A stretch of 64,000 nucleotides of DNA from Acidobacteriota bacterium (lineage in GTDB: Bacteria > Acidobacteriota > Terriglobia > Terriglobales > Acidobacteriaceae): positions 1 through 64,000 of the forward strand of contig JAEYQK010000081.1 of the NCBI GenBank assembly GCA_023410055.1. The letters are read 5' to 3'. Positions 52,077 through 61,074 of this stretch are shown piece after piece; the stretch's first letter is position 1, and every line of letters begins with the position of its first letter. The notes beneath the pieces were generated by a model. It ran no database searches, was not told the DNA's origin, and saw only the letters and a program-made list of their open reading frames with translations. Made by a program: the position numbers and the translations under genes.

Positions 52077-52115
52077 AAAGCCCCATGTCAACGGTGACGG
52101 ACATGGGGCTTTTTT
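52077..52115 (+). terminator. Intrinsic terminator after the M13 peptidase gene
   Basis: AAAGCCCCATGTC and its complement GACATGGGGCTTT form a 13-base stem followed by T residues, 15 bases past the stop codon. Confidence 0.92.
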
Positions 52116-52170
52116 CTATCTGTCTCAGGGTGGGATGCGCGTGCTAAACTTGGCGACCTTCGGAGGCGAT

Positions 52171-53010
52171 ATGGGATTTGCTACCGCTGTGCGGCCTGAG
52201 GTCTCGCTTGTCCAGCCGAGCAATGAGCGTCCGGTGTGCCGGTTTGCGTTGGACCATCCGCTGGTTCATTTCTTCGTCATTGCGTATCTCTGGGCCTGGA
52301 TTTTCTGGTGGGCGATTCCTGCGGTCTTTCACCGGGACGATGCCACCATAATGATCGCCGGCACGTTTGGCCCGACAGTGGCGGCGCTATTGACGCAATG
52401 GCTTGGACACCGCAATTTCAGAATCGGGTCATTGTGGACGAACTGGCGCAGCATGTTCATTGGCCTCGCGATCGGCCTGGCAGCATTCTTTACAGTGACG
52501 GTGGCCGTTCCCGCGCTTCTGATCGCTAAGAGTCCCGGCGCGGTACGTTGGTCCCTCTTGCTTTTTGGAGGGACGTACGGGCTCAGCTATCGAACCTTGC
52601 TGAGTGGGCCGCTCGGAGAAGAGCCGGGCTGGCGCGGATACGCCCTTCCGAAGCTCCAGGCAAAACTCGGTGCATTCGGCGCGTCGGTTATTCTCGGTCT
52701 ATTGTGGGCAGGATGGCACCTTCCACTTATGAGCCGGGCTGACTGGGGCGGCGCAGGTCTATGGCAGTACTGCGCAATTCTTATGGGCATCTCGATGTTG
52801 ATGACGCTTTCGACGAATCTGGCGCGCTTCGGATCGATCGTGCCGATTTTGCTGCACGCGTTCTTCAATACAAGCAGCCGAATGCTGCATGGCGTGCTGA
52901 CAGGCGTACCGCAGCGCGAATTCGATATGCAGATTTACACTGCCGTCGTGGTGGTTCTTGGAATCACGATCGGTGCCGCCACGCTGGGCAAGTACAAGGC
53001 ACGGGCTTGA
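52171..53010 (+). CDS. CPBP-family intramembrane protease
   Basis: A 279-residue membrane protein with about eight helices and the CPBP (Abi/CaaX-prenyl protease 2) signature: Glu150-Glu151-x3-Arg155 in GEEPGWRGYALP, His in WAGWHLPLM, and His/Asn in LLHAFFNTS. Members cleave or process membrane-bound substrates. ATG 52171 follows GGAGG by 4 bases; an earlier ATG at 52135 is less likely. It is convergent with the next leftward gene. Confidence 0.88.
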   Translation: MGFATAVRPEVSLVQPSNERPVCRFALDHPLVHFFVIAYLWAWIFWWAIPAVFHRDDATIMIAGTFGPTVAALLTQWLGHRNFRIGSLWTNWRSMFIGLAIGLAAFFTVTVAVPALLIAKSPGAVRWSLLLFGGTYGLSYRTLLSGPLGEEPGWRGYALPKLQAKLGAFGASVILGLLWAGWHLPLMSRADWGGAGLWQYCAILMGISMLMTLSTNLARFGSIVPILLHAFFNTSSRMLHGVLTGVPQREFDMQIYTAVVVVLGITIGAATLGKYKARA

Positions 53011-53035
53011 GCCCTGTAGCGCTGGGCTAAGCTCG

Positions 53036-54268
53036 CTAGCGTGATCCCTCGATTGCATTTAGCAAGCCGTCGAGCGATTTGTGGAACTGCCGCGGATTGT
53101 CGAAAACGAAAGACTGGTCAGGCTTGAGGAGAGGTCCCAACTTGTCAGTGACCGGCATGTTTGGTCTGTGATGAAAGTAGAACAAGGTTGTACCGGATCT
53201 TTCTGCTGGACTGATTGGCGGCGGCAGGAGATGTTTCGGTATATCGAGCGTGGAATTCACGACAACGATGACATGTCTAGCTGGCTCTGATCCAGCTGCA
53301 CAAGCGCTGTCCTCCGCGGCGGCCTTGAGCACAACGTCGCGCATGAGTGCAACTGAGGTGGTCTGCCGCCTTACGAGAGTTTGAAGGTCATGCACGTCGA
53401 CCATGGCGCGAGCGCGTCGATTCAAGTCAAATATTCGCTTGGTTTCGTTGCCCCAGTCCGTCGAGTTGAAATCGATGACCTTGAGATCTCCGACCTTCTG
53501 GTCGGGCGCGATGGCGTGAGCGTGGATACACCCGTTGGCCAACTGCATTCTCGAAAGAGACAAAGTTGATTGCCACAGGTACTGATTGCGATACGGACCG
53601 ATCGAGATTAGATCGAGATGTATCGGCTTGTTAGTCGCAAGCTCCAGCGGCAGGCTCTTCTGCAACAGCTGCTCGATCGTAGTGAACTCGACGGGTGGAA
53701 AGTGCGCCTGATCGTCTGCGAGAGAGGGGTCTACCGGGACAACAATATTCTTCTGCCAGAGATTTCTCTCCTGGTGCGCGCGATCGTAGGCGATGAAAGC
53801 GACTCTGTAGTTCCCAGGACGGAGCAACACAATCATGGGCGCTTCGATGTAATCCATGTTTCTGTTTGCCGCGAGCCTCGGATGGAGGACAGCGGCCGGC
53901 AAAGGCGTGTAGTCCTCGCCATCGAACCAGTTGCCATTTTCATCAGCAACTTTCAGGAAGAAGAAGAGATCGCGGGTGCCGTCCTTTACAAGATCGCGCG
54001 CGTCGATCCTGGCGCGGAAGCCGACCAGGAATCGCGGATCCTGCAGAATGAGCTGGGGTTTTGACGCATCGACCTTCCAGCGGAACTCCTTGCGTGCCCC
54101 GCTTCGGAGCCATTCGTCGAGCGGCAGATCGGGACGAGCGGTACCAAAACGCATGTTTCTGCGAGTCGTATTGCCGGCGTTCTTTTGAGCCCAAAGAAAT
54201 GGAAGGAAGCAGAACAATGCCAGGAATACAAGGACTCGGACTACCAATTTGGGCAGCGCTCTGGGCAT
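53036..54268 (-). CDS. Exported protein of unknown function (VWA-like remnant)
   Basis: A 410-residue protein with a signal peptide (VVRVLVFLALFCFLPFLWAQ). The first 180 mature residues are beta-rich (FLVGFRARIDARDLVKDGTR; PGNYRVAFIAYDR); the C-terminal half has alpha/beta alternation with RHVIVVVNSTLDIPKHLLPP. In acidobacterial VWFA-type proteins this strand ends in a DxSxS metal site; here it is NSTLD, so the site is degenerate or absent. A Cys pair (C249, C325) may be oxidised. Function unknown. Confidence 0.68.
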   Translation of the reverse strand: MPRALPKLVVRVLVFLALFCFLPFLWAQKNAGNTTRRNMRFGTARPDLPLDEWLRSGARKEFRWKVDASKPQLILQDPRFLVGFRARIDARDLVKDGTRDLFFFLKVADENGNWFDGEDYTPLPAAVLHPRLAANRNMDYIEAPMIVLLRPGNYRVAFIAYDRAHQERNLWQKNIVVPVDPSLADDQAHFPPVEFTTIEQLLQKSLPLELATNKPIHLDLISIGPYRNQYLWQSTLSLSRMQLANGCIHAHAIAPDQKVGDLKVIDFNSTDWGNETKRIFDLNRRARAMVDVHDLQTLVRRQTTSVALMRDVVLKAAAEDSACAAGSEPARHVIVVVNSTLDIPKHLLPPPISPAERSGTTLFYFHHRPNMPVTDKLGPLLKPDQSFVFDNPRQFHKSLDGLLNAIEGSR

Positions 54269-54372
54269 AGCTCTTCAAACGGATTCTATGACCAAGATCA
54301 TTTGAGATCAAAGAGAAGCGGCAAGGGCCTCACGAATCGGAGGACGTACTCGGAAGCCCTTGTCGTTGTGGC

Positions 54373-55482
54373 TTACTCGATTGCGCGTTTCTTCGAGTAA
54401 GTGGTCACCTCCACATCGGTCTTGGCAAGATGAACCGTGTAGTCTGTTGATGGCAGCAGAGAGACGATGCTGAACACCTTGAAACCCTCACCGGTGACCT
54501 CTGATCGGCGATAGACTCCGGGATCAGTCTCGACGATCTCGCGGCCTCCACTCAGGTTATTGATATAGGCTTGCGCGGCGTTGACGTCGGCACTACCACC
54601 GCGACCGCCGTTAGCGACCGCTTCGGCAGCATAGGAGCGAATCAGCTTTGGCCAGTAGGACTGAAGCAGATCGGTGCTGGCGAAGAGGTCGGCCCAGATG
54701 ATGCGCCCATTGACGGCGACGACCACACCGACGGCGTTCTGCTTGCGCAGTTCGCGAAACATCGAGTCGTAGTTGCGCTCCATAGGCGCGGCAATCCCGG
54801 CGACTTTGTCTTTGACTACGCTGTTCTCCATCACCCAGGCGTAGGAGGTCGACGATTTAACCTCGGCGCGTGTGCGCGAGTCGACCTGCTCGGCTATGCT
54901 GGCGTTAGAACGGCCAACGTTGTCCCAGACTTCCTGCTGACTCTTGCTGGCGACCGCCGGACGTCGGACACTTGGCGCGGCCATTTGTGCTCCGAGATAA
55001 CCGAAGTTCGTCGACTTGGATACCCAGCGGCCGGGTTCTACGCAGAAGACTGAGAGATCGACAGGATCGCTCTTAGCGGGGATGATACGGTCTTCGCCGA
55101 TCACGCGGTCCTGCTTGCCTCCGGTGACGATTTCTCCCGCCAGCAGTAGCAGCGGACGATTGGAATTGTTGATCAAGACGAGTTTGTTGACTTCCGCGCC
55201 GCTGGACTGATGTACGGGATGCGGGCCGCGAACGAGACCTTGGACTTGTCCGGCTTCGGTGACGACAACAGTGCCCGCGCGCACGCCTTCGTCGAGCGTG
55301 AGGAAGCGGGAGGTGTCGTGGGTGTGGGCGGCGGCGACAGGAAAGACCGTGAGGTTGCCACTGGTGATTGGCGCCAGAACTTTATATGAGTTGCCGTTCG
55401 GCATGCCGGCAAACATCAGTGCGGGCATGAACAGCAGGACAACTAAACTGAGGAATCGGGTTGAAAATCCGTGGGGCATCAT
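54373..55482 (-). CDS. Exported DUF6569 (ARPP-1-type) protein
   Basis: A 369-residue protein with a signal peptide (LSLVVLLFMPALMFA). It matches the DUF6569/ARPP-1 layout: the diagnostic strip LLLLAGEIVTGGKQDRVIGE continues with IIPAKSDPVDLSVFCVEPGR; the end has GFKVFSIVSLLPSTDYTVHL. GGAGGGAG precedes the start (ATG 55482 or 55479). Function unknown. It is divergent from a sigma factor gene, about 90 bases away. Confidence 0.8.
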   Translation of the reverse strand: MMPHGFSTRFLSLVVLLFMPALMFAGMPNGNSYKVLAPITSGNLTVFPVAAAHTHDTSRFLTLDEGVRAGTVVVTEAGQVQGLVRGPHPVHQSSGAEVNKLVLINNSNRPLLLLAGEIVTGGKQDRVIGEDRIIPAKSDPVDLSVFCVEPGRWVSKSTNFGYLGAQMAAPSVRRPAVASKSQQEVWDNVGRSNASIAEQVDSRTRAEVKSSTSYAWVMENSVVKDKVAGIAAPMERNYDSMFRELRKQNAVGVVVAVNGRIIWADLFASTDLLQSYWPKLIRSYAAEAVANGGRGGSADVNAAQAYINNLSGGREIVETDPGVYRRSEVTGEGFKVFSIVSLLPSTDYTVHLAKTDVEVTTYSKKRAIE

Positions 55483-55571
55483 TGCTCCCTCCGACTCGCC
55501 TTGTTGGCGTACAGGAGGGGAACGCTTGGCGGTGTCTTTCTTGCACGGAAATTGATACGATTTCTTCTCAC

Positions 55572-56477
55572 ATGGCAGCCACGGCCGAACCCGAACGCGT
55601 AAACGCCCTTAGTCCAGGCGCGCGGCGGCGCTGTCTGGCTCGATATGCCGAAGCAAAGGCTGAGCAATACGGTGTATCACAGGAAGCGTTTGCGGCAATC
55701 GTGGCGGCGGTAGTGCAGAAGTATGCAGGCGATGCCGACGAGCCCGCTGCTGTCGCGCTGATCGATTCCCTACGAGTGGAAGAACTCGCGCTGGCCCGGG
55801 CATGCGCTGAGGGGCACGAGAAGGCGTGGGAGGAGTTCCTGACGCGATACCGGACGTCTCTCTATAGTGCGGCGTATTCTATCGCCAAAGACGAGGCGAC
55901 AGGCCGCGAGCTGGCGGATTCGCTCTATGCAGATCTCTACGGGCTCCCCGTGGACGACCGTGCGCGGGTTTCCAAGCTGTCCTACTATATGGGGCGAGGC
56001 TCGCTTGAAGGATGGCTTCGCACCGTTCTGGCGCAGGAGTACATCAATCGATATAGAAGCGCCAAGAAGACGGTCAGCCTGGAAGAGCAGGTAGAAGAGG
56101 GATTGCAGTTACAGGCCCCGACGGAACAGCCCGTAACCGAGGCGTCCGAGGCGGAGCAGGCTGCGAGCGCGGCGCTTAAGGCTCTGAGTGCTGAAGATCG
56201 CGTATTGCTTGCGTCTTACTATCTGGACGGGCGGACCCTGGCCGAAATTGCCAGGGTGCTCAGGGTCCATGAGTCCACGATCAGCCGCAAGCTGGACCGG
56301 CTGACAAGCGCTATCCACAAGGATATAAAGGGTTTTCTGGTCAAGCACGGAATGAGTTCGCGGCAGGCAGACGAGACCATGCAGGAGCTAGACGTCCGGG
56401 ACTTGACCGTAAATATTCGCGAAACTTTGCAGCAAGAAACCAGAACTGGTGCGTTCTATAAGCAGAGCCCGGAGTGA
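55572..56477 (+). CDS. Sigma-70 family (ECF-like) RNA polymerase sigma factor
   Basis: A 301-residue sigma factor with region 2 (ALARACAEGHEKAWEEFLTR through LADSLYADLYG and GRGSLEGWLRTVLAQEYINR) and region 4 helix-turn-helix (RTLAEIARVLRVHESTISRK). The N-terminal 90 residues, with a helix about AEAKAEQYGVSQEAFAAIV, form an extra domain not seen in simple ECF factors. ATG 55572 is the chosen start; an upstream in-frame ATG at 55461 overlaps the divergent gene. It overlaps, or nearly touches, the anti-sigma gene, strongly suggesting translational coupling. Confidence 0.88.
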   Translation: MAATAEPERVNALSPGARRRCLARYAEAKAEQYGVSQEAFAAIVAAVVQKYAGDADEPAAVALIDSLRVEELALARACAEGHEKAWEEFLTRYRTSLYSAAYSIAKDEATGRELADSLYADLYGLPVDDRARVSKLSYYMGRGSLEGWLRTVLAQEYINRYRSAKKTVSLEEQVEEGLQLQAPTEQPVTEASEAEQAASAALKALSAEDRVLLASYYLDGRTLAEIARVLRVHESTISRKLDRLTSAIHKDIKGFLVKHGMSSRQADETMQELDVRDLTVNIRETLQQETRTGAFYKQSPE

Positions 56478-56482
56478 CGGCA

Positions 56483-57892
56483 GTGAAGCAACAAAATGCA
56501 CTACCAAAACCCGCTCTTGATCAACTGGCACGCGAACAGCGCGTGATGGCCGACATGCACCCTGACGCGGATGTCCTGACGGCCTTCTGCGAAGGCGCGC
56601 TGACGGGTGCTGAGCGAAGTCAGGTCATGGAGCACATAGCGAGGTGCGGCGATTGCCGGGAGGTCGTCTTTCTGGCCGCGCCCGATGCGTTGTCGCAACC
56701 GGCGGCGGTCGAAGAGAAGGCCGTTTCTTCTGCTTCAAAGCCTGCCTTAAGTTGGTGGCGGCGGTATATGCCGGCGGTCGCAGCGGCAGCCGCGGTGGTC
56801 GTGGTTGGGTCGGCAGTGCTGCTCCAGCCGAACCTTATGCGTTCGAAGCAGCAGGCGTTACCGGCGCAGAGTGCATCGATACCCTCGGGTGACGTCAATC
56901 AGAAGGAAGCCGCTAGTGTCCCTGAACGGCAGCAAATCGCGCAGGACGAAGCTGCCGACAAGGTGACGCTTCCGAACAAAGCTTCCGAGGAACTATCGAC
57001 AAGCAAGAAAGCTGAAAGCCTGCCTGTGGGCGGTGCTATCAGCGGAGTTGTGGCCGATGCTCGCAAGCGCGATGAAGCGACGGGCAACACACAAGTGCAG
57101 CAACAGCAGCTAATGGCTTCCGGCCCGCATGGCCCTATGGAGTCGAAGGGGTATTCGGGGAATTATCAAAATATGGCCGTCACCCCCCCGCAGGCAACTC
57201 GAGTCGCGCCGGGCGCGCACGGGGACTTGGAAGCAAAAGGAAACGCGTACTTCATGTCCAATGCCGCGCCGCAAGTAAGCAAGGAGCAGCTAAGGGCGGG
57301 CACGGGATCTGCGCCTGCGGCAAAGGATCAGCAGGCAGATGCAACAAGTTGGCGCAGTACTGCCCCGCCCATGGCAGCACCTGCTAAGGCGAAGACGGAA
57401 AATCAGATGTCGGTTGCATCCGCGAAGTCGTCGGCGACGACCGGCAATGACAAGAACGAATTGGTCGCGGCTGACGTTTACAGGGCCGGTGCTTCGGACG
57501 GAATCATTGTGGGTTCGCAGGAGCCGATGCCGTCAGTTCAAGCCTCGGTTTCGCAGCCATATCGTTTCCGCATCGACGATGACGGCGAATTACAGCGCTC
57601 GGCGGGCAGAGACGAGTGGAAACCCGCGCTGGCAAAGGCGCAGACGCGGGTCAATGCCGTGTCCGTTCTTGGCATGAACGTGTGGGCGGGCGGTTCGCAG
57701 GGAAGATTGTTCCACTCGAAGGATGGCGGCGACCACTGGACGAAGATCCAGCTTGAGGCCGCCGGAAAGCCACTCGGAGAGACGATCACATCGATCAGAT
57801 TCCGCGACCAGAGGGCAGGGACGATTACGACCGACTCGGGCGCAGTCTGGGAAACTTACGACGGCGGAGCGCACTGGCGGAAGAAACGGTAG
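56483..57892 (+). CDS. Zinc-finger anti-sigma factor with YCF48-like C-terminus
   Basis: A 469-residue membrane protein. The cytoplasmic N-terminus has a ZAS-type zinc motif: His51-x3-Cys55-x2-Cys58 (EHIARCGDCREV). One membrane helix follows (YMPAVAAAAAVVVVGSAVLL, about 88-112), then a Gln/Ala/Lys-rich spacer of about 240 residues, then a C-terminal domain like YCF48/BNR propeller blades (GSQGRLFHSKDGGDHWTKIQ; SGAVWETYDGGAHWRKK). GTG 56483 has GGAG 8 bases upstream; a GTG at 56474 overlapping the sigma stop (GTGA) is the alternative. It should hold the sigma factor inactive and perhaps sense an extracytoplasmic ligand. Confidence 0.88.
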   Translation: MKQQNALPKPALDQLAREQRVMADMHPDADVLTAFCEGALTGAERSQVMEHIARCGDCREVVFLAAPDALSQPAAVEEKAVSSASKPALSWWRRYMPAVAAAAAVVVVGSAVLLQPNLMRSKQQALPAQSASIPSGDVNQKEAASVPERQQIAQDEAADKVTLPNKASEELSTSKKAESLPVGGAISGVVADARKRDEATGNTQVQQQQLMASGPHGPMESKGYSGNYQNMAVTPPQATRVAPGAHGDLEAKGNAYFMSNAAPQVSKEQLRAGTGSAPAAKDQQADATSWRSTAPPMAAPAKAKTENQMSVASAKSSATTGNDKNELVAADVYRAGASDGIIVGSQEPMPSVQASVSQPYRFRIDDDGELQRSAGRDEWKPALAKAQTRVNAVSVLGMNVWAGGSQGRLFHSKDGGDHWTKIQLEAAGKPLGETITSIRFRDQRAGTITTDSGAVWETYDGGAHWRKKR

Positions 57893-58083
57893 ATAGTTGT
57901 CTTCGGCACGGACCTCAAACCTTCTCTGACTCACACGCGATGTCCCAAACACCGACACACATCCCCTTATAGACAGGGGCACCCCCAAGCACAGCAGCAC
58001 CGCTTTCGAGGCCACCCGGTACGAAGGGATGTCGTCACATAGGTAGCGCCCCTTCGAATCGGAATATGACCGGGGAGTGGTGT

Positions 58084-58818
58084 ATGAAAGCTCTCGTAGT
58101 GCTAGTTGCTACAGGTGCGCTTGCGCTGAGCAGCGCAGGGTTTGCACAGACACAGACTTATCCGCAGGCGCCACAGGCGCAGGCGCCCCAGACACAGACT
58201 TACCCACAAGCGCCGCAGAGTTATCCGCAAGCACCGCAGGCGGGCGCGACACAGACACAAAGCAGCCCGGTGTATGCGAACAATCCGTCGGGAGGCGTGA
58301 TTCCGGCGGGAACACAACTGCAGATCAGGACGAACGAAGCGATCAACGGAACGGCTGAAACGGCGGGTCGCACGTATTCGGCTGAGATAGCTCAGGACGT
58401 GATCGGGCAGAACGGATCGGTGCTGATTCCGCGCGGCTCACAGGCGCAGTTGACGGTCGGCAAAGTGAGCAGTGGCGGCACTCTGGGCACCGGCAATAAC
58501 CAGGTCGCGCTGGGGCTGCAGTCCGTGAGCGTTAACGGAACGAGCTACCAGATTGCGAGCAACCCGGTGCAGCAGCAGAGCAGCAACGAGCGCGGCATCG
58601 GAGCGAACAAGCGTACGGCGGTGATGACCGGTGGCGGCGCTCTGCTGGGAACCGCGATCGGCGCGATTGCGGGCGGCGGCAAAGGCGCGGCAATTGGCGC
58701 GGCTGTCGGAGCCGCAGGCGGGGCCACAACCCAAGTGCTCACCAGAGGCAATCAGGTCAGTGTCCCAGCTGAAACATTGCTTACGTTCAAGCTAGACCAG
58801 CCACTCACGTTGCAGTGA
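58084..58818 (+). CDS. Exported glycine-zipper protein
   Basis: A 244-residue protein with signal peptide (MKALVVLVATGALALSSAGF, cleaved near AQT). Residues about 22-60 are a Gln/Pro/Ala/Thr-rich repeat (TQTYPQAPQ and variants). The middle is beta-rich (VIPAGTQLQIRTNEAINGTA), and the C-terminal part contains a glycine zipper (GGGALLGTAIGAIAGGGKGA), which can insert in the outer membrane. Proteins with this order are common in Acidobacteriota. GGAG lies 7 bases before the ATG. Function unknown. Confidence 0.78.
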   Translation: MKALVVLVATGALALSSAGFAQTQTYPQAPQAQAPQTQTYPQAPQSYPQAPQAGATQTQSSPVYANNPSGGVIPAGTQLQIRTNEAINGTAETAGRTYSAEIAQDVIGQNGSVLIPRGSQAQLTVGKVSSGGTLGTGNNQVALGLQSVSVNGTSYQIASNPVQQQSSNERGIGANKRTAVMTGGGALLGTAIGAIAGGGKGAAIGAAVGAAGGATTQVLTRGNQVSVPAETLLTFKLDQPLTLQ

Positions 58819-58840
58819 ATAGTCGCCCACCAAAAAGTTC

Positions 58841-58874
58841 GGGCGCAGCTTGTGAGGCTGCGCCCTTGTTGTTG
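58841..58874 (+). terminator. Intrinsic terminator after the glycine-zipper gene
   Basis: GGGCGCAGC / GCTGCGCCC with a 7-base loop and a TTGTTGTTG tail, 22 bases past the stop codon. Confidence 0.85.
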
Positions 58875-58901
58875 AAGTTGCTTGTTAGTTTCCGGTGCCG
58901 G

Positions 58902-58931
58902 AAAAAACGAAGGGCGACCTTTCGGTCGCCC
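58902..58931 (-). terminator. Intrinsic terminator after ftsH
   Basis: Leftward reading: GGGCGACC-GAAA-GGTCGCCC, then TTCGTTTTTT. An 8-base stem with a GAAA loop and a T-tract, 36 bases past the ftsH stop codon. Confidence 0.9.
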
Positions 58932-58967
58932 CACTCAGAACCTAGAACTGACTACTGAAAAACTGCC

Positions 58968-60869
58968 TTACGCTTGCGCCGGACGCTCGCCCTGCACGCT
59001 GCCTCGCCCTGGTTCGGGCTTCAGCACTTGCTGGACTTCGTCGTTCTGCGGTTGCGACTTCACCAAAGCAGGGAGTTCCTTGCCGTCCATCAACGTCCTG
59101 ATGTCGTTGGCGTCGATCACTTCCCGGTCGAGCAGAGCCATGGCTATCTTCGACAGCACATCGCGGTTGTTCTCCAGCACCTCGACCGCCGTTTTGTAAG
59201 CGGTGTCGGAGAAGCGGCGAACTTCCTGATCGATCTTGATCGCCGTGTCTTCGCTGAAGTCGCGATGCTGCGAGATCTCGCGGCCAAGGAATATCTGCTC
59301 TTCCTTCTTGCCGAAGGTGATCGGGCCGAGCTGGCTCATGCCAAATTCGCAGACCATCTTGCGGGCAAGTTCAGTCGCCTGCTCGATGTCGTTTCCGGCG
59401 CCAGTTGTCATCGTATTCAGGAAGAGTTCCTCGGCAGCGCGTCCGCCCATCATGATGGCCAGTCGCGTCTCGAGGTACTCGCGCGAGTACGTATGCTTGT
59501 CGTCGATGGGCAGCTGCATAGTCACGCCCAGCGCCATGCCGCGTGGGATGATCGTGACTTTGTGCAGCGGATCGCTGTTCTTTAGCGTTGCAGCGACCAG
59601 CGCGTGGCCGGCTTCGTGGAACGCCGTCAGGCGCTTCTCTTCGTCGGAGAGCACCATGGACTTGCGCTCGGCACCCATCAGGACTTTGTCCTTGGCCAAC
59701 TCCATGTCGTACATCAGGACCATCTTGCGGTTCTGACGGGCGGCATTGAGTGCGCCTTCGTTGACCATGTTGGCCAAGTCCGCACCCGAAAAGCCCGGTG
59801 TTCCGCGGGCCAGCACGGACAAATCCACATCGTCGGAAATTGGAATCTTGCGCGTGTGGACGCGGAGAATCTCTTCGCGGCCCTTAACGTCAGGGCGCGG
59901 CACTACGACGCGGCGGTCGAAACGACCGGGACGCAGCAGCGCGGGGTCGAGGACGTCGGGCCGGTTCGTTGCGGCAACGAGGATCACACCATCGTTGGAC
60001 TCGAAGCCGTCCATTTCCACGAGCAACTGGTTCAGCGTCTGTTCGCGCTCATCGTGTCCACCGCCGAGGCCGGCGCCGCGATGGCGGCCGACTGCGTCGA
60101 TTTCGTCGATGAAGATGATGCATGGCGCATTCTTCTTACCCTGTTCGAAGAGGTCGCGGACGCGGCTCGCGCCGACACCGACGAACATCTCAACGAAGTC
60201 CGAACCAGAAATGCTGAAGAAAGGTACGTTTGCTTCACCGGCAACCGCACGGGCCAGCAATGTCTTGCCGGTTCCCGGAGGTCCGACGAGCAGAACGCCT
60301 TTCGGAATGCGTCCACCCAGTTTCTGGAATTTCTGCGCCTCGCGCAGGAACTCGATGATTTCCTTGAGCTCTTCCTTGGCTTCATCCACGCCAGCCACAT
60401 CTTTGAATGTGACCTTCTTCTGCTGCATCGAGAGCAATCGCGCACGGGACTTGCCGAAGGACAGGGCCTTGTTCCCGCCCGTCTGCATCTGGCGGATCAT
60501 GATGAACCAGAGCACGCCCAGCAAAATGAGTGGCGCGAAATTCAGCAGCCAGCTTGGCCAGCTCCCGCCTTCCTGCTTGTACGTGACCTGCACGCCCTTA
60601 GCGAGAAGCGACTTGTACATGTCGGGGTAGTTGGTCGGCGCGGTCGCGTGGAAGGTCTTCTTCTGGTCGTACTTGTAATTGCCTTTTACGTCCGATCCCG
60701 TGATCGTCGCCGTGGCGATATTGCCCTGGTCGACCTGCGACATGAACTCAGAAAAACTAATGTCCTGTTCTTTGGTCTGACCGTTTGTCGCCTTCACCAC
60801 CTGCCATAGCAGGACGGCGGAAAGCACGATCACCACCCAGAACACGATCGTCTTAACAGTGGAATTCAC
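58968..60869 (-). CDS. ftsH: ATP-dependent zinc metalloprotease FtsH
   Basis: A 633-residue membrane-bound AAA+ protease that degrades unfolded and regulatory proteins. Two membrane helices (about 8-25 and 106-125) flank a periplasmic region. Walker A is GPPGTGKT at 196-203, Walker B IIFIDEID at 251-258, with arginine fingers in LLRPGRFDRR and zinc site HEAGH at 418-422. The start is GTG 60869, with AGGAG 6 bases upstream. It is last in the conserved tilS-hpt-ftsH order, ending at a clear terminator. The gap to hpt is about 205 bases. Confidence 0.97.
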   Translation of the reverse strand: MNSTVKTIVFWVVIVLSAVLLWQVVKATNGQTKEQDISFSEFMSQVDQGNIATATITGSDVKGNYKYDQKKTFHATAPTNYPDMYKSLLAKGVQVTYKQEGGSWPSWLLNFAPLILLGVLWFIMIRQMQTGGNKALSFGKSRARLLSMQQKKVTFKDVAGVDEAKEELKEIIEFLREAQKFQKLGGRIPKGVLLVGPPGTGKTLLARAVAGEANVPFFSISGSDFVEMFVGVGASRVRDLFEQGKKNAPCIIFIDEIDAVGRHRGAGLGGGHDEREQTLNQLLVEMDGFESNDGVILVAATNRPDVLDPALLRPGRFDRRVVVPRPDVKGREEILRVHTRKIPISDDVDLSVLARGTPGFSGADLANMVNEGALNAARQNRKMVLMYDMELAKDKVLMGAERKSMVLSDEEKRLTAFHEAGHALVAATLKNSDPLHKVTIIPRGMALGVTMQLPIDDKHTYSREYLETRLAIMMGGRAAEELFLNTMTTGAGNDIEQATELARKMVCEFGMSQLGPITFGKKEEQIFLGREISQHRDFSEDTAIKIDQEVRRFSDTAYKTAVEVLENNRDVLSKIAMALLDREVIDANDIRTLMDGKELPALVKSQPQNDEVQQVLKPEPGRGSVQGERPAQA

Positions 60870-61074
60870 CGATTACTCCTATTAACTCTGAACAACCAGT
60901 TACGCGTTTCGACACGCATTGGTTCCCAGAGTGTGTACCCGGCAACTGAATCCGGAACACGACTAACGTTTAGATGCCCTAGAGAACAATTTTTATTCAC
61001 TCAAAATTGCCTCAATCCTGCACCCTTTTCCATTCTAACCCGTTTCAATTAAGCAGGTTTCGAACTGGCCAGAG

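Noticed and set aside
59604..60809. Open frame of about 400 codons on the plus strand, opposite ftsH
   Set aside because: It mirrors the strongly conserved ftsH gene, its translation has no recognisable domain, and it lacks a ribosome-binding site.
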